Positions 28,718 to 41,501 of a stretch of 64,000 nucleotides of DNA are shown here, piece after piece. Source of the DNA: Spirodela intermedia (Eukaryota > Streptophyta > Magnoliopsida > Alismatales > Araceae); the NCBI GenBank assembly GCA_902729315.2, contig LR746276.1, forward strand, positions 5,396,669 through 5,460,668, read 5' to 3'. The position numbers and the translations under genes are program-made. A model generated the notes under the pieces. That model ran no database searches. It saw only the letters and a list, made by a program, of their open reading frames with translations, and had not been told where the DNA came from. Each line of letters opens with the position of its first letter. Positions within the stretch are counted from its first letter, which is position 1.

Positions 28718-31700
28718 CCTGAATTGATTCTACAGAAAATCTAGAATCTACCTCTTTCCGAATCGATTTGCTTAGGAGCATGTCCTTGGGGAGCATCAGA
28801 AGATCGCTCAGGGAATTGAGCAGGGGAAAGTTCCTGCTCACGCCGTCATCTCCTTGCCGATGATCACCGTCCTCGCCGATCTGATCGTCACCGCTCTTTG
28901 CGGAATCATCTGAATCCATTCCAAACAGTTCTGCAAGGCACCTCGACCAGTTGCCAATCTGCAAGAACAAGATTTTTTGGAACTGATCTCAACTTCTTGC
29001 TAAAACAGTCCCAATAGTGAAAAATTAAGTGGAATTAAAAATATCGTTACGCCCATTTTGAGAATTAACCCCATTTAGCAAATTTAATTTAATGACAACT
29101 CAGATCTTGCCACTAAAAGCAAGCCCACATTCATATGCGTTCAGTTGAGTTACAGAGAATCGGTGATGGCCACTGAGTTAGCCATAAAAGGAAAAAAATC
29201 AGAGCAAAAGTGCCGCATACCGAATTCTTAAGTTGGGCACCGGTTCCGAAGCTCAAGTCACCAGCGGGAATCGGAAGCACTTTATGTTCCACAATGGGAT
29301 CTGACACAGGATCGGTTGGAATCTCATTGGCTGACTCCCGTAGAATGGCGTTGAACATGGCAACATCTAATCGAGCCACACACTGCTCCATCACCTATGA
29401 CAAAGAGTCAACAGAAACGAATTAAATCAATACCCTGATGAATAAACATTAGGGTAAATTTTACGCTTTTATTACTTCACAGCTGAAAGAATAGGAGGAT
29501 TTTCTTCAGACAATCAATAGATTGAGCATATCGGAAAAACAGGAAAAAAAATTCTTTGAATCGTGTCTTGTTCTTACTTTCTTTCTTTCTTATTGGTTAA
29601 GAGGGTTGTTTTTTTTTTTTTTCCCTTGGAGGTGAGGGGAGGTTCGTGGTCTAGTGAAGCAAATCATCAATAAAAAAGAAAGCCATGCTCACTGCATACC
29701 ATTCGAGCCAACACAGGCAAGCAGCCACACTCGTGCTTCCCTTCTCTTACAGGACAAAGCCTTTTAAATGCTTCACGGAAAGCCTTCTTCCATATATTGG
29801 TGGAAAAGTTGTCATCATCCTGACCGTACAAATCCTCGACTGATGATTGCATATGGGGAGCCAAGGTCTGAAGGAAGAAGACATTCAGGTCAGATGCTGC
29901 GAATGCAATGGAATACTGGAAACCTAATTATACAAAAACATTAATGTTGAAAAAAAAAAGGAAGTCAATGTAGCCTGGCTGGCCGTTCCTGCAAGATTCA
30001 TGTGCCGTGAATTTGATGCTGCTAAGGGTCACTGAATATTAAGCCAGCATATTCAGTCGGTTATTAAACGATTTTCGCAGAATTTTTTCTATTGAATAAT
30101 TATATATTTTTCCAAAAAGGTAGAAACTTCGTAAGCCATATTCTTATGCAATCCCTCCTACTCTTCACTTTACCAGTTTTGCTCGAACCACTTTGTCAAC
30201 GAAATTTCAACTGATTTTGATTGGGGAAAGCAGGTCATATCCCGCTATTTTGCACAAAATCATACGATATTCAGATTCAAGAAGCGTTAGCTCAAATCTC
30301 TTATTTAAATATTCATGCTTAAAAAAATAAAGACGAATTGATAGATTATGATTCAAATAGCATGTCATGTTGAATGAGACTGGCCAGAGTTTGAGGTGTT
30401 AGTAATACATGATGTATCCATCAATGGAGAATGGTGAACACCTCAGACATGGTGACTTACTTTGCATTAGCATTGCAAAGTAGGGAAAAGACGAACAGCC
30501 ATGAAATTGTTGAGACAATCTCACCTGCCACCATACTGACTCAACAATCCGAGAGAAAATCCAAGATTCAATCTTTTCCAGTGCACTAGTGAATGTGCCC
30601 GTCTCCTGCCAATCATCCATAAATTGCATAAGACCAAGATTTCTGGCCTGTTTGCCGACAATGCCATTCGAATTCCATTTTCGAGAGGAAAATATGTTCT
30701 CTGCTTTCTTTGGAAAACCATTTGACTCAGCAACCCTTGTAGCAAGACTGGTATGGGAAGAGACACCAAAAGCTTGGGAAATGATTTCTCTGAGAACAAC
30801 CGTGTTCGACAGCCAGAAAGTTAACCTTAAACGAAAGAGAAAAAAGATCATGTTAGTCGACGTGATAGAAAAAAAATTCTCTTTTTCTATGATTCTTAGT
30901 AACGTAAATTACCTTGGAACATCATTACCACACGACTTGGCAATCAGTACAAGACCTGATACAGTGTTCCTAGCAACTGTGGCCTTTCTATCTTGAGTCC
31001 AATGTTTGCAGGCATGAATGTACAACCTAGAAAGACGCCGAGCAGGTGTATGGAGCTTGTGCGCAGAGCTTCCATGTTCAGGCACCACAGAATAAAGGGA
31101 AATCTCGAGTGCAGCAACTTCTCTGAGCTCTTGTTCAAGCTTTTCAATTTTCAGTTTCATTTCATCAACGTTTTGATGTTGATTACCTTTCTCTTCATCT
31201 AAACTATTTTCTTCTGTAACAGGCGTTTCGTCATCTGTTCCAACGCTCTGATCACCATTGGGGGCCTCATCCAGGATACTTTTTTCCTTAACCTCTTCAA
31301 CAGTCTTTTCTTCAACAGTCTTTTCTTCAATAGTCTTTTCAAATGATCCTTCAGAAGATTCAGAAGGAGTGTCAGGAAATTTTGTTGCTGCCGATTTGCT
31401 TTCAGGGACGTTTTTAGTTTCGGAAGGACCCTTGTTAGGTCTTTGAGATTTGTTTTGACCGTTATTTGATGCTTTAAATTGCAATCTATTTGATTCCTGT
31501 CGATCTCTGACTTTACCTCTTTTGGTGTTCTCCGTGTTGTGTTTTTTTGCCAGCTTTTGGGGAACTCTTGACGCTCTTCTTGCCTTATTTTCTTCCACAG
31601 TCTGCACATCTTGTGATGACACAGAATTTCTTGATGGTTCATAGTCGGACTCCATATCTCTGTGCTGTGTGACTTCTTTTTCTGAATCATAGGAAAGGTC

Positions 31701-31787
31701 TTCTCTTTCCGCTCCATTCTCCTTGGCAACCATCTTAGAAACTTTTTTGTCTTCTGGACTGTTGCCAGGCCTTTCAGCGTCACTCAT
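27933..31787 (-). CDS. gar2-related plant protein with DIL-like C-terminal region
   Basis: Seven coding exons, all junctions GT..AG in one frame: 30913..31787, 30525..30825, 29700..29867, 29221..29394, 28752..28958, 28503..28616, 27933..28274; 726 residues. The N-terminal ~205 residues are charged and low-complexity (repeated EEKTVEEK). A short coiled coil follows at ~205-236 (MKLKIEKLEQELREV). From ~245 the sequence is highly conserved in style: HACKHWTQDRKATVARNT, LTFWLSNTVVLREII, SWIFSRIVESVWWQ, CGCLPVLARMVMEQCVARLD, CPMIGLPLI. That part resembles the dilute (DIL) cargo domain of myosin V tails and is shared with plant EEIG1/EHBP1-type C2 proteins. I recall the same protein in Arabidopsis (At2g42320, At3g57780, annotated gar2-related). 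The cellular role is unknown to me. An in-frame stop at 31815-31817 supports the chosen start. Confidence 0.87.
28651..28714. repeat. (GA)n tract in an intron of the gar2-related gene
   Basis: About 60 bases of GA, beginning 34 bases from the splice acceptor of exon 28503..28616. A second CT tract (28374-28394) lies in the next intron. Confidence 0.9.
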
Positions 31788-33560
31788 ATGATCTGTGACC
31801 GTGATTTCATAAGTTTAGAGGTACAACCAGATGCTTCCTGCTCACCGCAATGTAAAAACTCTTTCCTACCTGCAAAAGATGAGCAAAAGTTAGGACTCCA
31901 TCCTCGGGTTTTTAACTTGTCCACATGTACGCTTCAGATTTATAAACTACCCAACTTTGAATAAAATATTATTTTAGGAAGGAGTGCCAGTTACAGCTGT
32001 TAATGCAAGCCGAGAAAAGGTAGAACTTAATTACCAAATGATTCATAGTCAGAAAGTTGTTTCTACATTCAGCATTCTTTGCACAAACTGAATGAAACTA
32101 AAGAGCTCATCAATCAACAGGAAAAAGTTCTCACAAAAGTGTCATTATCACCACGTCTACCACTATTTAAACCTTTTTCCCTTTCCCTATTGAACATGTT
32201 CTATAATTCTGGTTGGCACCAAGTGTGCTTAGTGCTAAGATAAGTCAGTATTTAGTAAGTTCTTGGAAGGAAAGGGGGACAAGACCACTCACAATTAAGT
32301 CATAATTTTACACGAAAAAGGGCATGCAAAGGAGCGATGGTAATAAATGAAAAAAATGAAAGTCATCCAGAAATAAGAGGAAGTATTCATGATAGATAAT
32401 TTAGAGAACTGAAATTTCCAACATGCACCAGAGTAAAAACTTGTTTACTTCGCAAATGCTCTCTGTGTATACTTTTTTGCCCGCTTTTTCTACATAAAAG
32501 AGTTGCAACCTTTGCACAACGAACCAGCCAACATGGTGATCGATCATAGAATTAACAGATATTTGACAGGATGAATCCGGATGATTTCTTTTGGAAAACA
32601 AGAAATACAGCATTGTTCATTGGCCAAAGAAAACTCCTTAACATTACCAATTACTCGGAAGTCAGTCTTCTTCAAAGGGTCGATATTGAATAAATAAACG
32701 GAAATAAAAATCAAGCATTAGTCAAAGGGAAAAATTATGTACCTCAAAGAAAAGTCTTATGACTGACCGCTGAATTAATCATCATTTGGCTGAAGAAACA
32801 TGATCCAGAAACCGTAAGAACCAGCTTTGAATCGCTTGAATTGTTCAATAAGGTGAATAATAAGAGAGAACAACACATCTATAAAAACTGTCACACAAAA
32901 ACCTGTAACTGACTGCAACAGCGAACTGGATCTACTCCAATTCCCCCAGATCGGCAACATCAAAAGATAAGTAAGAGCTCGAGAACTGCCTATCGGTTTC
33001 TCAAAACGGAGGAAGAGATCACAGCCTTCGTCAAAGGCAGATTCGAAGAGATCTCAATCCCAAAGGCAGAAACTGACAGAGTAAGTTGGAAAGTAGTGTC
33101 GAGAAACGGGAACAACCGGTATCCACGCCACCGCCATTGTAACTGGCTAATTATCGTCCACAAACGAAAAAAACATTAAAAAAAATTAAACCAGATTAAA
33201 TCCGAGACAACCAGTCAGATTTGTTGCCATAATCTCAGTAAAGAGACGTCCGGAACGGGAAAAAGAAAAAAAGATCGCCCCTCTCGGAAAGCTGAAAAGA
33301 GAACATCGCAGACTACTCACCCGTGGCTTTCTTCTTCTACTCCTCCATATCACTAGCTTCTCCCCGACCTTTCGGCGTTTTAAGCCTACAATGTGCGCAC
33401 CACTCTCCCTCTCCCACCACCTCTCCTCCGTCGCGCTGCCAGCAGGAGACCGCGTCGGTGACTCACCAGATTTCCTTAACCTTCTTTGATCGCACAGCCA
33501 CCGCCTGCTCCTCTGATTCTCCTCCTCCTCCGCGCTGGATTTCGTAGTGCATGTGGAGAT
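31788..33560 (-). other. 5' leader and leader intron of the gar2-related gene
   Basis: A non-coding exon ends at a strong donor (ACGG then GTGAGTAGTC) at 33321. An acceptor TTTTGCAG opens the next leader segment at 31869. The transcription start is probably near 33560. The intron (about 1.45 kb) holds nothing recognisable. Confidence 0.5.
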
Positions 33561-33599
33561 GTAACAGACCACTTCACAGGACGCAGCAGCAGACAACTG

Positions 33600-36500
33600 C
33601 AGCCAGCGGAGAGAAAGCGGGACTGGTGGCGTTTTAAGAGGCCCGGTGGAGGGAGGCCATGTTAGGATCCTCCCCTCGGTGAACTTACCTTCCGTCTAAC
33701 AGATCCGTTTTTTACCATTTTATTTTCTACAAAATAGAAACCAACTCTCCCTCTTCCCACACTGGGACAGCGCTGCTGAATATTTTAATTATTTTATATA
33801 AAAATTCTGCTCAATATATCTTTCTCATCAGGCGCACATTCCGTCGACGGGACCAGTTGGAGTGCGCCGTAACGCGGGTTCCCCGGGGTCGCAGCATATG
33901 GCTGCGCTGGCGCTAGCGATGGTAGAACTGTCGGTGCCGGGTGGGCCCCCACCTCGGCTGACTGGGCCCACCGGGGGATCGCCGCTTTTTCCCATCTCGG
34001 TGGGCCAGTCCATCAATCCAGGGGAATCCACAGTCGTAATTGGGCCTCTTTAATGAGGTGGGCCAGCGTTTCCCGTCCCCATGCCGGATGTCTACGGTAT
34101 CTTCACCTTCGGTGACGGGATCTAAAGATTTGTGGCTGCCTCCTCCGGTTGGTACCACCTCATAATCATCGTAAAATAATAATAATAAAGTATTATCTGC
34201 GGATCTACCTTTCTTTAAATGAAAGTGAGACCCCGTGTGGTGGACCCGAAAGTACCCGCTATCGGATCTAATTCGCCCCCCCCAGAATTAGAACTTTGGC
34301 AATCTTCTACTCTACTCCACTAATTATTATAAGCAAGACTAAGGCCCATAATTATACGACGCCATCTACTTCAACATCTATTTATATTTTTAATTATTTT
34401 TATATACCAATTTAATCGGCATATATCGTTAAAAAATACCCGACTTACTTCTAATGCTGGGCTGGTTATTCCTATTAAAAATGCTCCGGACCCGTCGCGT
34501 TCGGGCTGACTCGGCTCCGAACGCCACGTCGATTCGGAAAACGGCCGGCCAACGGCCACATCGGATGGGGTGGGTGGCTGGGCCGGTTGGTATCCGGCTC
34601 GGGCCCTCAATGGGCCGTGTCGTGGACGTTCCTAGGGTATGGGCTATCAGGCTTCCCTAAGATTTCGGGGATATAGTGGGCCGGGCCAGTATTTATTTGG
34701 GCCTTAAAATAAACCCCGGAAAATAGCTCGTAAAAAACCTATATATATATTGAGATTTCCAGCCATTCCGAGCAAAGTTTTCAGTCCCTTCGACCAAGAG
34801 ATTGGCATCTCCTGGCTCTAGAACATTCTAGAAACCCCTCATCTGTACCTGAGCATCACAAGCTGATAGCCACCACTGGATGTGCATGTTGTTCTATAGA
34901 TGCCTGATGATCTCCTCCAATCAGTCTGAACAGCAACGCAGCAGTAAATGGGGAGAATTACCAAACAAGGAGGGGAGGAGGAGGAGCAGAGGTGATGGTC
35001 ATCTGAGGCCATGAATTGCTGCAAAGCTAGAAGAGTATGCTATATTATGCTGGTTTAAAGCTACATAATAATGTCAACGACTTACTAGAAACAGTGTTGA
35101 TATGGGTAAGTTGGGTGCTGTGAGTTGCTGTATTCATATAGAATTTCTACTCAACAACTCTTCGGAAGAGCTCCCACTCTTCTCTTCTCTTCTCCTCAAT
35201 GAGTCTTTCATTGTGAGAGAAAAGCTTTACATGCTCCCACTTTGACCTAATCACTGTGATCAGATGTTCTTGCAGCAAATGGCATCCATTAATAGGAAAG
35301 AGGAAAATGCCCACCAAAAGTCAACTTGACATATCTCTTCCGATGCCAGAAAAAAAAATGGTTGCATCAACATATTGCAAGTGTACGGTTAATAAGGCTT
35401 GCATGCAGGCTCAGGAACCTATGATCTGACACATTATGGTCAAAGGAGAAGAGTTCCAAGGTTCTTTATTTAGGAATTCTCAAAAATATGGAAGAGCTGA
35501 CGAAGAATTGAATTAGTCAGATATTTAGTCGTTGACCTCAATTGATCTAGTGTCTAGAATCCCATCTGACATTGCCATAGGCTTTTTCACAGCCTATTGC
35601 GAGGAGCAATCACCTCCACCTCATGATTTATGTCATGTTTCAAATTGATGTGGTACTCGACTCCGCCTGGAGTCTGACACCTTCTGATAAAAGCCCATCG
35701 ATTCCAGCAAACCACCAGATTTATCACTTTCTCGAGTCTTGTCAAAAGAAAATTCAATCTTCTTGGGGTCCTGTTGGATTTATCCTCCTATTTTCTTTGA
35801 AGCAATACGACTGAAGTCCAAAGAATTCCCAGAAAACGAGCCTTTGTTTACAGAAATCCATCACAACCCACCTGATATTTACTTAAATGATGCATAATAA
35901 TGACTGTTAGTGTAAAAAAAATCATTTGAACCCAATGGCTATTGCATTGCCAAAGCAAAACCAACAAAGTTCACTCATCCTTCGTAGCTCTCTTGCCTCT
36001 TCATTTAAGATCTTCAGCATTACACCTGCCAATGAAGGCTTCCATCCATCTTCCACTGTGGAGAGTGTGGATTTAGAAGCACACTATGTACACTCTTTGA
36101 TATCATTTCCCCTAATCACGGTCTCCGCTCCATTCGTCAGTTACCAAGAATATTTTCTTTTCCCTTCTCTTCTCTGAGGCCAAATTCTGAAAGTATGACA
36201 TATATTTTATCATTTTCGTTCATCAACAAGTATATTAACTTTTATTGTCAACAGAAATCTCTCGTCACTCTGCCTCAGATGTCTCTTTGTCCTCTTTGTC
36301 TTCTTCATCAAGCATCTGCGCGTCTGGTGATATTCCCTCTGTGTTCAACAAATCTGGCACCATGCTTCACATTTTTCTTATTGCTCTTCATCCAGTCTGG
36401 TTATATTGGTCTCTTTCCAAACCCATCAGACAATCTCACGACATCGCACATCTCCCATTCAAGGCCTCTCAAATATGAGGGGGTGCCTCTCCTCGTACAG

Positions 36501-37562
36501 CCAATATTCATCATCAACAAGGTAGGTTGGTGACCTTACAGTAGTCTAGGCAAAGAAGTAGCTTTGTGTAGCATCTCCCCAACAGCAAACCAATTCTGCA
36601 GACACTAAATCCCCACTTACCGTAAGGTCTAAACAAGAGCTAAGGTCTAAACATTCCTCTCACGCGGCTATCTTCCCTTCAATGGTTAATACCCTCTCAC
36701 ATCAGAACACTCCAGCTAAGTTCCCAGAGGTTAAAAATATAGCTTACCTCCCAACCTGTCGGGAACCGAACACCTACTCAACTGAATGCTCACGCCATTG
36801 GCTCTACATAACTCATAATTCCCAAAGACCTTTTAAACATATTGAAACCACAACGGGGACACCATCAGAATGTTTGATCCATATGAAAAGGGCAATTAGA
36901 TCATGGACTTAGCTACGAACCCAGTAAGTTAAAAACTAGCGAGCCTGAACCAAATGGGAAGACGATGTTATTGAGATAAGCTATGCACTACACAACTGAT
37001 GCATGCCACTAAAAGTTAGAACTATGAGGCAATCAATCGTTTATCCATAAGAATAAGGAAGGTGGGTGGGGGACGTGAGGAAGAAAGCATTTAACATCAT
37101 ATGCGCAACCCGGGTGGAAAGAATAAACACTGCGTAACATATGTGCCCTTTCATGGTAAACAAAATTCATAGCCAAGGGTCATCTAAGAGACCCCCATCT
37201 GCTATTTATGTATCAAAACAGTTGAAAACCAGTGATTGTTAGAATGGGATCTTTTACCAAGAAAGCTGGGGTTATGCCTCCGTATCCTGTTTAATTAATG
37301 ATGATAAAAAACAGCTGTCCTCGATTTCATGACCAGTGATCAGATTGCCACATAACTCAAATAATCCGAAACACAGAAGAATCGACACAGCATTGTGCTC
37401 CTTGTTTTCTCCTATGAAGTCACCCAAAGAGAACACAAAGTGGGGTTCCAGCTTTGCCCAATCCGATTTCTAGCACAATCCCTTAGTTTATTGCAAAAAA
37501 CAGAAAAACGAACCAGAAAGAAACGAAGCCCGAGGCATTTACCGAAGCGCGGGACGCCAGAT
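33600..37562. other. Spacer between the gar2-related and ESSS genes
   Basis: From 33930 to 34075 there are five TGGGCC motifs, and more between 34560 and 34700; these may belong to the gar2-related promoter. From ~34800 to 37400 the sequence is unique-looking, with scattered short frames (for example 35926-36533) that match no family I recognise. No gene is supported. Confidence 0.45.
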
Positions 37563-37913
37563 TCATTCGGAATCCCCCGCAGCAGCAGCGATCTGCGCTT
37601 GCTGGTTCTGAAGGCGCTCGAGGGCTTTCTCGTGGGCCCAGGTCTCGAGAGTGAAATCAGGCTTGGCGTTGAGGCCAACACCGAGGATGACGATGGTGAG
37701 GAAGGAGGTGATGTAGCAGGGAAGCTCCCAGTCCTCCCACTGCCGCGACTCACCGGGCGGGGGCGGAGGCCGATTGAAGAGGTACCCGTTGGGCCTCTCC
37801 TGGGTTCCAGGGGTCGTGAACCTCTTCAGCTCACCGCCGCCCCTCGTCCGCAAGGAAGAGCTGATCCTTGTCCGCAACATGCCCGCCGCTGAAGCCGCCA
37901 GCTTCGAGGACAT
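37563..37913 (-). CDS. Complex I ESSS-type subunit (NDUFB11-like)
   Basis: Accessory subunit of the membrane arm of mitochondrial NADH dehydrogenase. One uninterrupted exon, 116 residues. An Arg/Ser-rich N-terminus (residues 1-35, SAAGMLRTRISSSLRTRG) fits mitochondrial targeting. One membrane segment is seen at ~67-82 (CYITSFLTIVILGVGLN), flanked by the conserved RQWEDWELP and KPDFTLETWAHEKALERL. The first ATG of the family-like sequence (MSSKLAAS) is chosen; the frame is open 33 bases further but without an ATG. A (GA)n tract lies 58 bases upstream in the leader. I recall the same family in Arabidopsis (At2g42310, At3g57785), next to the gar2-related genes, as here. Confidence 0.85.
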   Translation of the reverse strand: MSSKLAASAAGMLRTRISSSLRTRGGGELKRFTTPGTQERPNGYLFNRPPPPPGESRQWEDWELPCYITSFLTIVILGVGLNAKPDFTLETWAHEKALERLQNQQAQIAAAAGDSE

Positions 37914-37970
37914 CTTCTCCACCGCCGGCAAATCGCCGAAGACCACCGCTCGGAGGGCTTGAAACCGTAG

Positions 37971-37980
37971 AGAGAGAGAG

Positions 37981-38023
<43 letters not shown>
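37971..38023. repeat. (GA)n in the ESSS 5' leader
   Basis: About 50 bases of GA (CT on the coding strand), 58 bases from the start codon. A possible site for GAGA-binding BPC proteins; this role is inferred. Confidence 0.9.
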
Positions 38024-38029
<6 letters not shown>

Positions 38030-38109
38030 AGGAGCGAGAACTAATTGTGTTATTTGGTTATTGAAGGCATTTTGCTCATTGAGAGGTATTCGCTTATTAG
38101 ATGCACCAA

Positions 38110-38415
38110 CGGGCCAGGCCGGGCCGGGCCCGAACAGAAAATCCAGCAGAGCCCAACTTTCCTTCTTTAAAGGACAAGACCTGGGTTCTGGCCCGAACCT
38201 TATAAAATCATGCGGAGCCCAATTTATTTATTAAATGTATGAACTGATACCCTTTTAACTTTCGCAAATTTGAGGCCAATCACGGGATGTATAGATGGGC
38301 CCGGCCCGAAGTGTACAATATCCCAGGGAGCCCAGCCATTCTATAATGGTCTGGAATTATGAAGCACCGGGCGGAAAAAAAAGCCCAGACAATAAGTTTG
38401 GGCCAGACTCCTATG
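38110..38415 (-). promoter_or_regulatory. Site II (TGGGCY) cluster upstream of ESSS
   Basis: TGGGCC or TGGGCT in either direction occurs about eight times, for example at 38143, 38215, 38295, 38329, 38381, 38398 and 38424. Site II elements drive many plant nuclear genes for respiratory-chain proteins, which fits the downstream gene. Confidence 0.5.
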
Positions 38416-38429
38416 AATATAAAGCCCAG

Positions 38430-39783
38430 CCTAAAGGGGATCATGTCCATGACATAACAATATGCCGAACTCTGGAGAAAATACCAATAAATAGAACAAA
38501 AATATATTGAAGCATTGCACAAACATGGTAAGTTGTTAGAAAAAATAATTGAAAATAATTATTAACTATAGAATCCTACTAAGAAAAATATGGATGAATG
38601 CAAGAGACTCGTGTTCTTATATACACTCAATATAATAGGCAATTAAAATGAAGATTAAAGGTTAAAAGAAAAGGTTAAATGGATGCAAAATGAAATTATA
38701 TGTTATGAAGCCTTGGATTGGAGTAGCCTTGATTAAGACAAGGCCCTAGGATTGAAGATTACATTTCCAATGGAGATGAGAGAAATTTTACCTTTTAAAA
38801 TTTAAATTATTGATATTGACTTTAGTCAAGTTTAGATCAATTGCCTTACCTTGTTGCTAAGGTGATAAGAGGGTGATACATATATTGATATAACATAGAT
38901 AACTATAAAAAACCAAGGTAGTTCTTAATTCTAATAAAATAAAACATATTTATATGGTGGAATAATATAAACAAGGTGGAAATTGGAAGAATAGTTTCTC
39001 ATTCAATGACAGTCCTTAGAATACATTCATGTTGAGGTAAACACCTCAGTGTTATGAAAGAATGAAACTCAGAATTATGTCAGTCAAACGAAAATTTTAT
39101 GGTGGCCTAGAGAGTTCAGAATTTCTAATAATAAATTGCCACTAAAATGCTGGTGATGTAATGGAAATTATTTATTTGATGTGCGCATGTTATTATGAGA
39201 ATGTATATTTATTGATTTCTGAGGAATATAAAATATTTTAACCTCTGAAACTAATAATATATATATATATATATATATATATTTAAACAAGCTACAAGAA
39301 TGCAGTGAGAGATCACATGAACAAACACAAGGTTTGTCCATGTGAATATCCTGAACATAAAATATTATCCTAAGACAATATTAGGAGCATATAGAACATT
39401 CATATCCACATAGAAAGAGAGAGTTCATCCTCCTATCCAGGCATCAAACCTCTTCCAACCCAACTCGGTGGAAAAGGCACCGTCATCCGTAACTAGTTCA
39501 AACTTGGCGTGGAGTACCCTCCTAAAAGGAAAAAAGAAGGTAGTTGAGAGAGAGAGAGAGAGAGATTGGGGGGGCAGAATCCCAGTCTTTCTTGCGACCG
39601 TACAATTCTATCCACGTCTGGGGATATCAACAGCATTTGTACATGCAGAACACCAACGCATTTTATTAGTAGAGAGATAGAGCTAGAGAGAGAGAGGAAA
39701 TGGATCGCACGAAATTTGGGCACAGAAACACAATCTGGTTGAGATTGGAAGACTTATGGGCCAGCCGGTGGCAGCTTTTCAGC
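38430..39783. other. AT-rich spacer, no gene seen
   Basis: Long AT-rich stretch with an (AT)n microsatellite at 39254-39282 and a GA tract at 39549-39566. No exon-like frames. Confidence 0.5.
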
Positions 39784-39960
39784 CTACCTCGCCTGATACT
39801 TGACGCAGTGACACAGCGCCGTCTTCGGGTCGCACCTGCCATAGTAAGTAGCCATCGAGCTGGCACAACTCATCGCAAATGTGCGAGTCCCGGCACGTTC
39901 CGTACCAACAAGGACCAGAGGCTGAGATCACCTGCGTTAGTCTCCTTCCCTCTGCACACA
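39784..39960 (-). pseudogene. Frameshifted defensin-like exon 2
   Basis: This is a degenerate relative of the intact defensin gene 1.6 kb away. An acceptor CCATTAG precedes base 39960 and the frame then reads CAEGRR, parallel to STEGRK in the intact gene. Cysteines in the spacing C-x5-C-x3-C are in frame 1 (RDSHI between the first two). The later GRC and CHC motifs with C-x6-C-x-C spacing are only found in another frame. The two TGC codons are separated by 28 bases (39835-39862) where the family needs 27, so a one-base insertion breaks the gene. The first canonical cysteine is also replaced. A remnant of the signal-peptide exon may lie near 40020-40070. Confidence 0.65.
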
Positions 39961-40131
39961 CTAATGGAAACAGACGTCTGAGATGGACCCTTTGCTACTA
40001 GACTTGATAGAGCAAGAAGAAAAGGACAGGGATTTCTTCGACAGGTCACTGGACACATCACCTGATGGCACAAAGAACACCTTTATCAGCAGGAGTCAGC
40101 AAAGAGGAGCCCGACCCTTCATAGTTTCCAT

Positions 40132-40176
40132 GGAGAGAGAGAGAGAGAGAGAGCGGAGAGAGAGAGAGAGAGAGAG

Positions 40177-40268
<92 letters not shown>
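40132..40268. repeat. 137-base GA microsatellite
   Basis: Nearly pure (GA)n with two GCGGA interruptions at 40152-40156 and 40178-40182. It lies between the defensin pseudogene and the intact defensin. Frames over it are artefacts. Confidence 0.95.
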
Positions 40269-40270
<2 letters not shown>

Positions 40271-41501
40271 ACAGCACCGTTAAGGTAGGAAGAGGCCGTG
40301 GGTGACATCTATCTCAGGGCGAGATAAATGGATAGACGTGGAATTCAGCATAACTTCAGGGATAGAAATATTTTCTCATAGATTAATTACTCGATATGGT
40401 AGATTTCTATGCTATGATATATAAAGGGTAATGAAGGATGGTATCTTTGACCGAAGATGATGTGTGCACCCTAGTCAAATGAAACCACCTCAAAATTACT
40501 CCTTAAGTTTACGACCACTGTCTTGCCACTTAAAGTCACCCACCTCTTGAACAAGTCCATTTGGAAAGGTTTTTTATTGAAAATTTATCCCCCCTTCCTT
40601 TGCTGTATAGAGAGAGTAGTGTGAACGTTATGACATCAAATCTAGAATAGGCTGCCCTAATGAACCCGTCTTCTAAATGAATGACTAACACAAAGCTACT
40701 TGGCCTATTATATTCATATTCTACTAGGCTTTCTAATAGGGTTTTGAATGACAATGCAGAGGTCTAAACTCCTAAAACTGAAAATTACTGACAATCACCC
40801 AATATCTATTGGAAAATATAAGAATTTAGTTATCTAATGTTTTCAACTTATAGAAACAATCAAGCTCCAGTTTGACTTTAAAAAAGTACAAAATACATAT
40901 AATTTTGTTAAAATATATTAATTATTTGATATAAGAAGCAAGTTGCTTGTAAGCATAATATCTAGGTTCACTATAAAACTCTTAGAATCGTATCAATAGT
41001 GTGAATCATTAATATAAATGTACTGAGGAGGTAGTTTTTAATGTATCAAAGCTTTTCATTAATGGGTTAGATCAGTTAGCAAGAAATTTAGGTGCCACAA
41101 CGCGAGAGGAAAATATTTTTTCAACATTACAAGCTAGAAACTATTGATTCGACAGTTTTTTGTTATTTGCCCAGTTTTCATCAACTTTCAACTGTTTTAC
41201 TTCTCTATGCATACGTTGCAAAGTATGAAACCCTCCCCCTTCTTTATCGAAGAATATCATTACAGTTGATAAGTTGATGCTTTCTCGCTGATTGATTGAT
41301 AGTTTAATCCGCACAAATTGATGTAAAACAGGTAGAAGCTGCGCAGAAGAACATCCACAGGACCCAAGTCTCATATGTATCCAAAAAGCAACAAAAGCAT
41401 TCTATTCAAACAACTAAGAGCCCTCGGTGGCACCTACATAGGGTCATCCAGTTTATTGTGATGTTTCATTAGATGCCATTGGAGAGATACAAATGGGGAA
41501 G
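40269..41501. other. AT-rich spacer, no gene seen
   Basis: No coding exon, repeat family or RNA gene is recognised in this interval. Confidence 0.5.

Noticed and set aside
35926-36533. Overlapping plus-strand frames between the gar2-related and ESSS genes
   Set aside because: Composition is ordinary non-coding, no family is recognised on either strand, and splice signals do not connect them.
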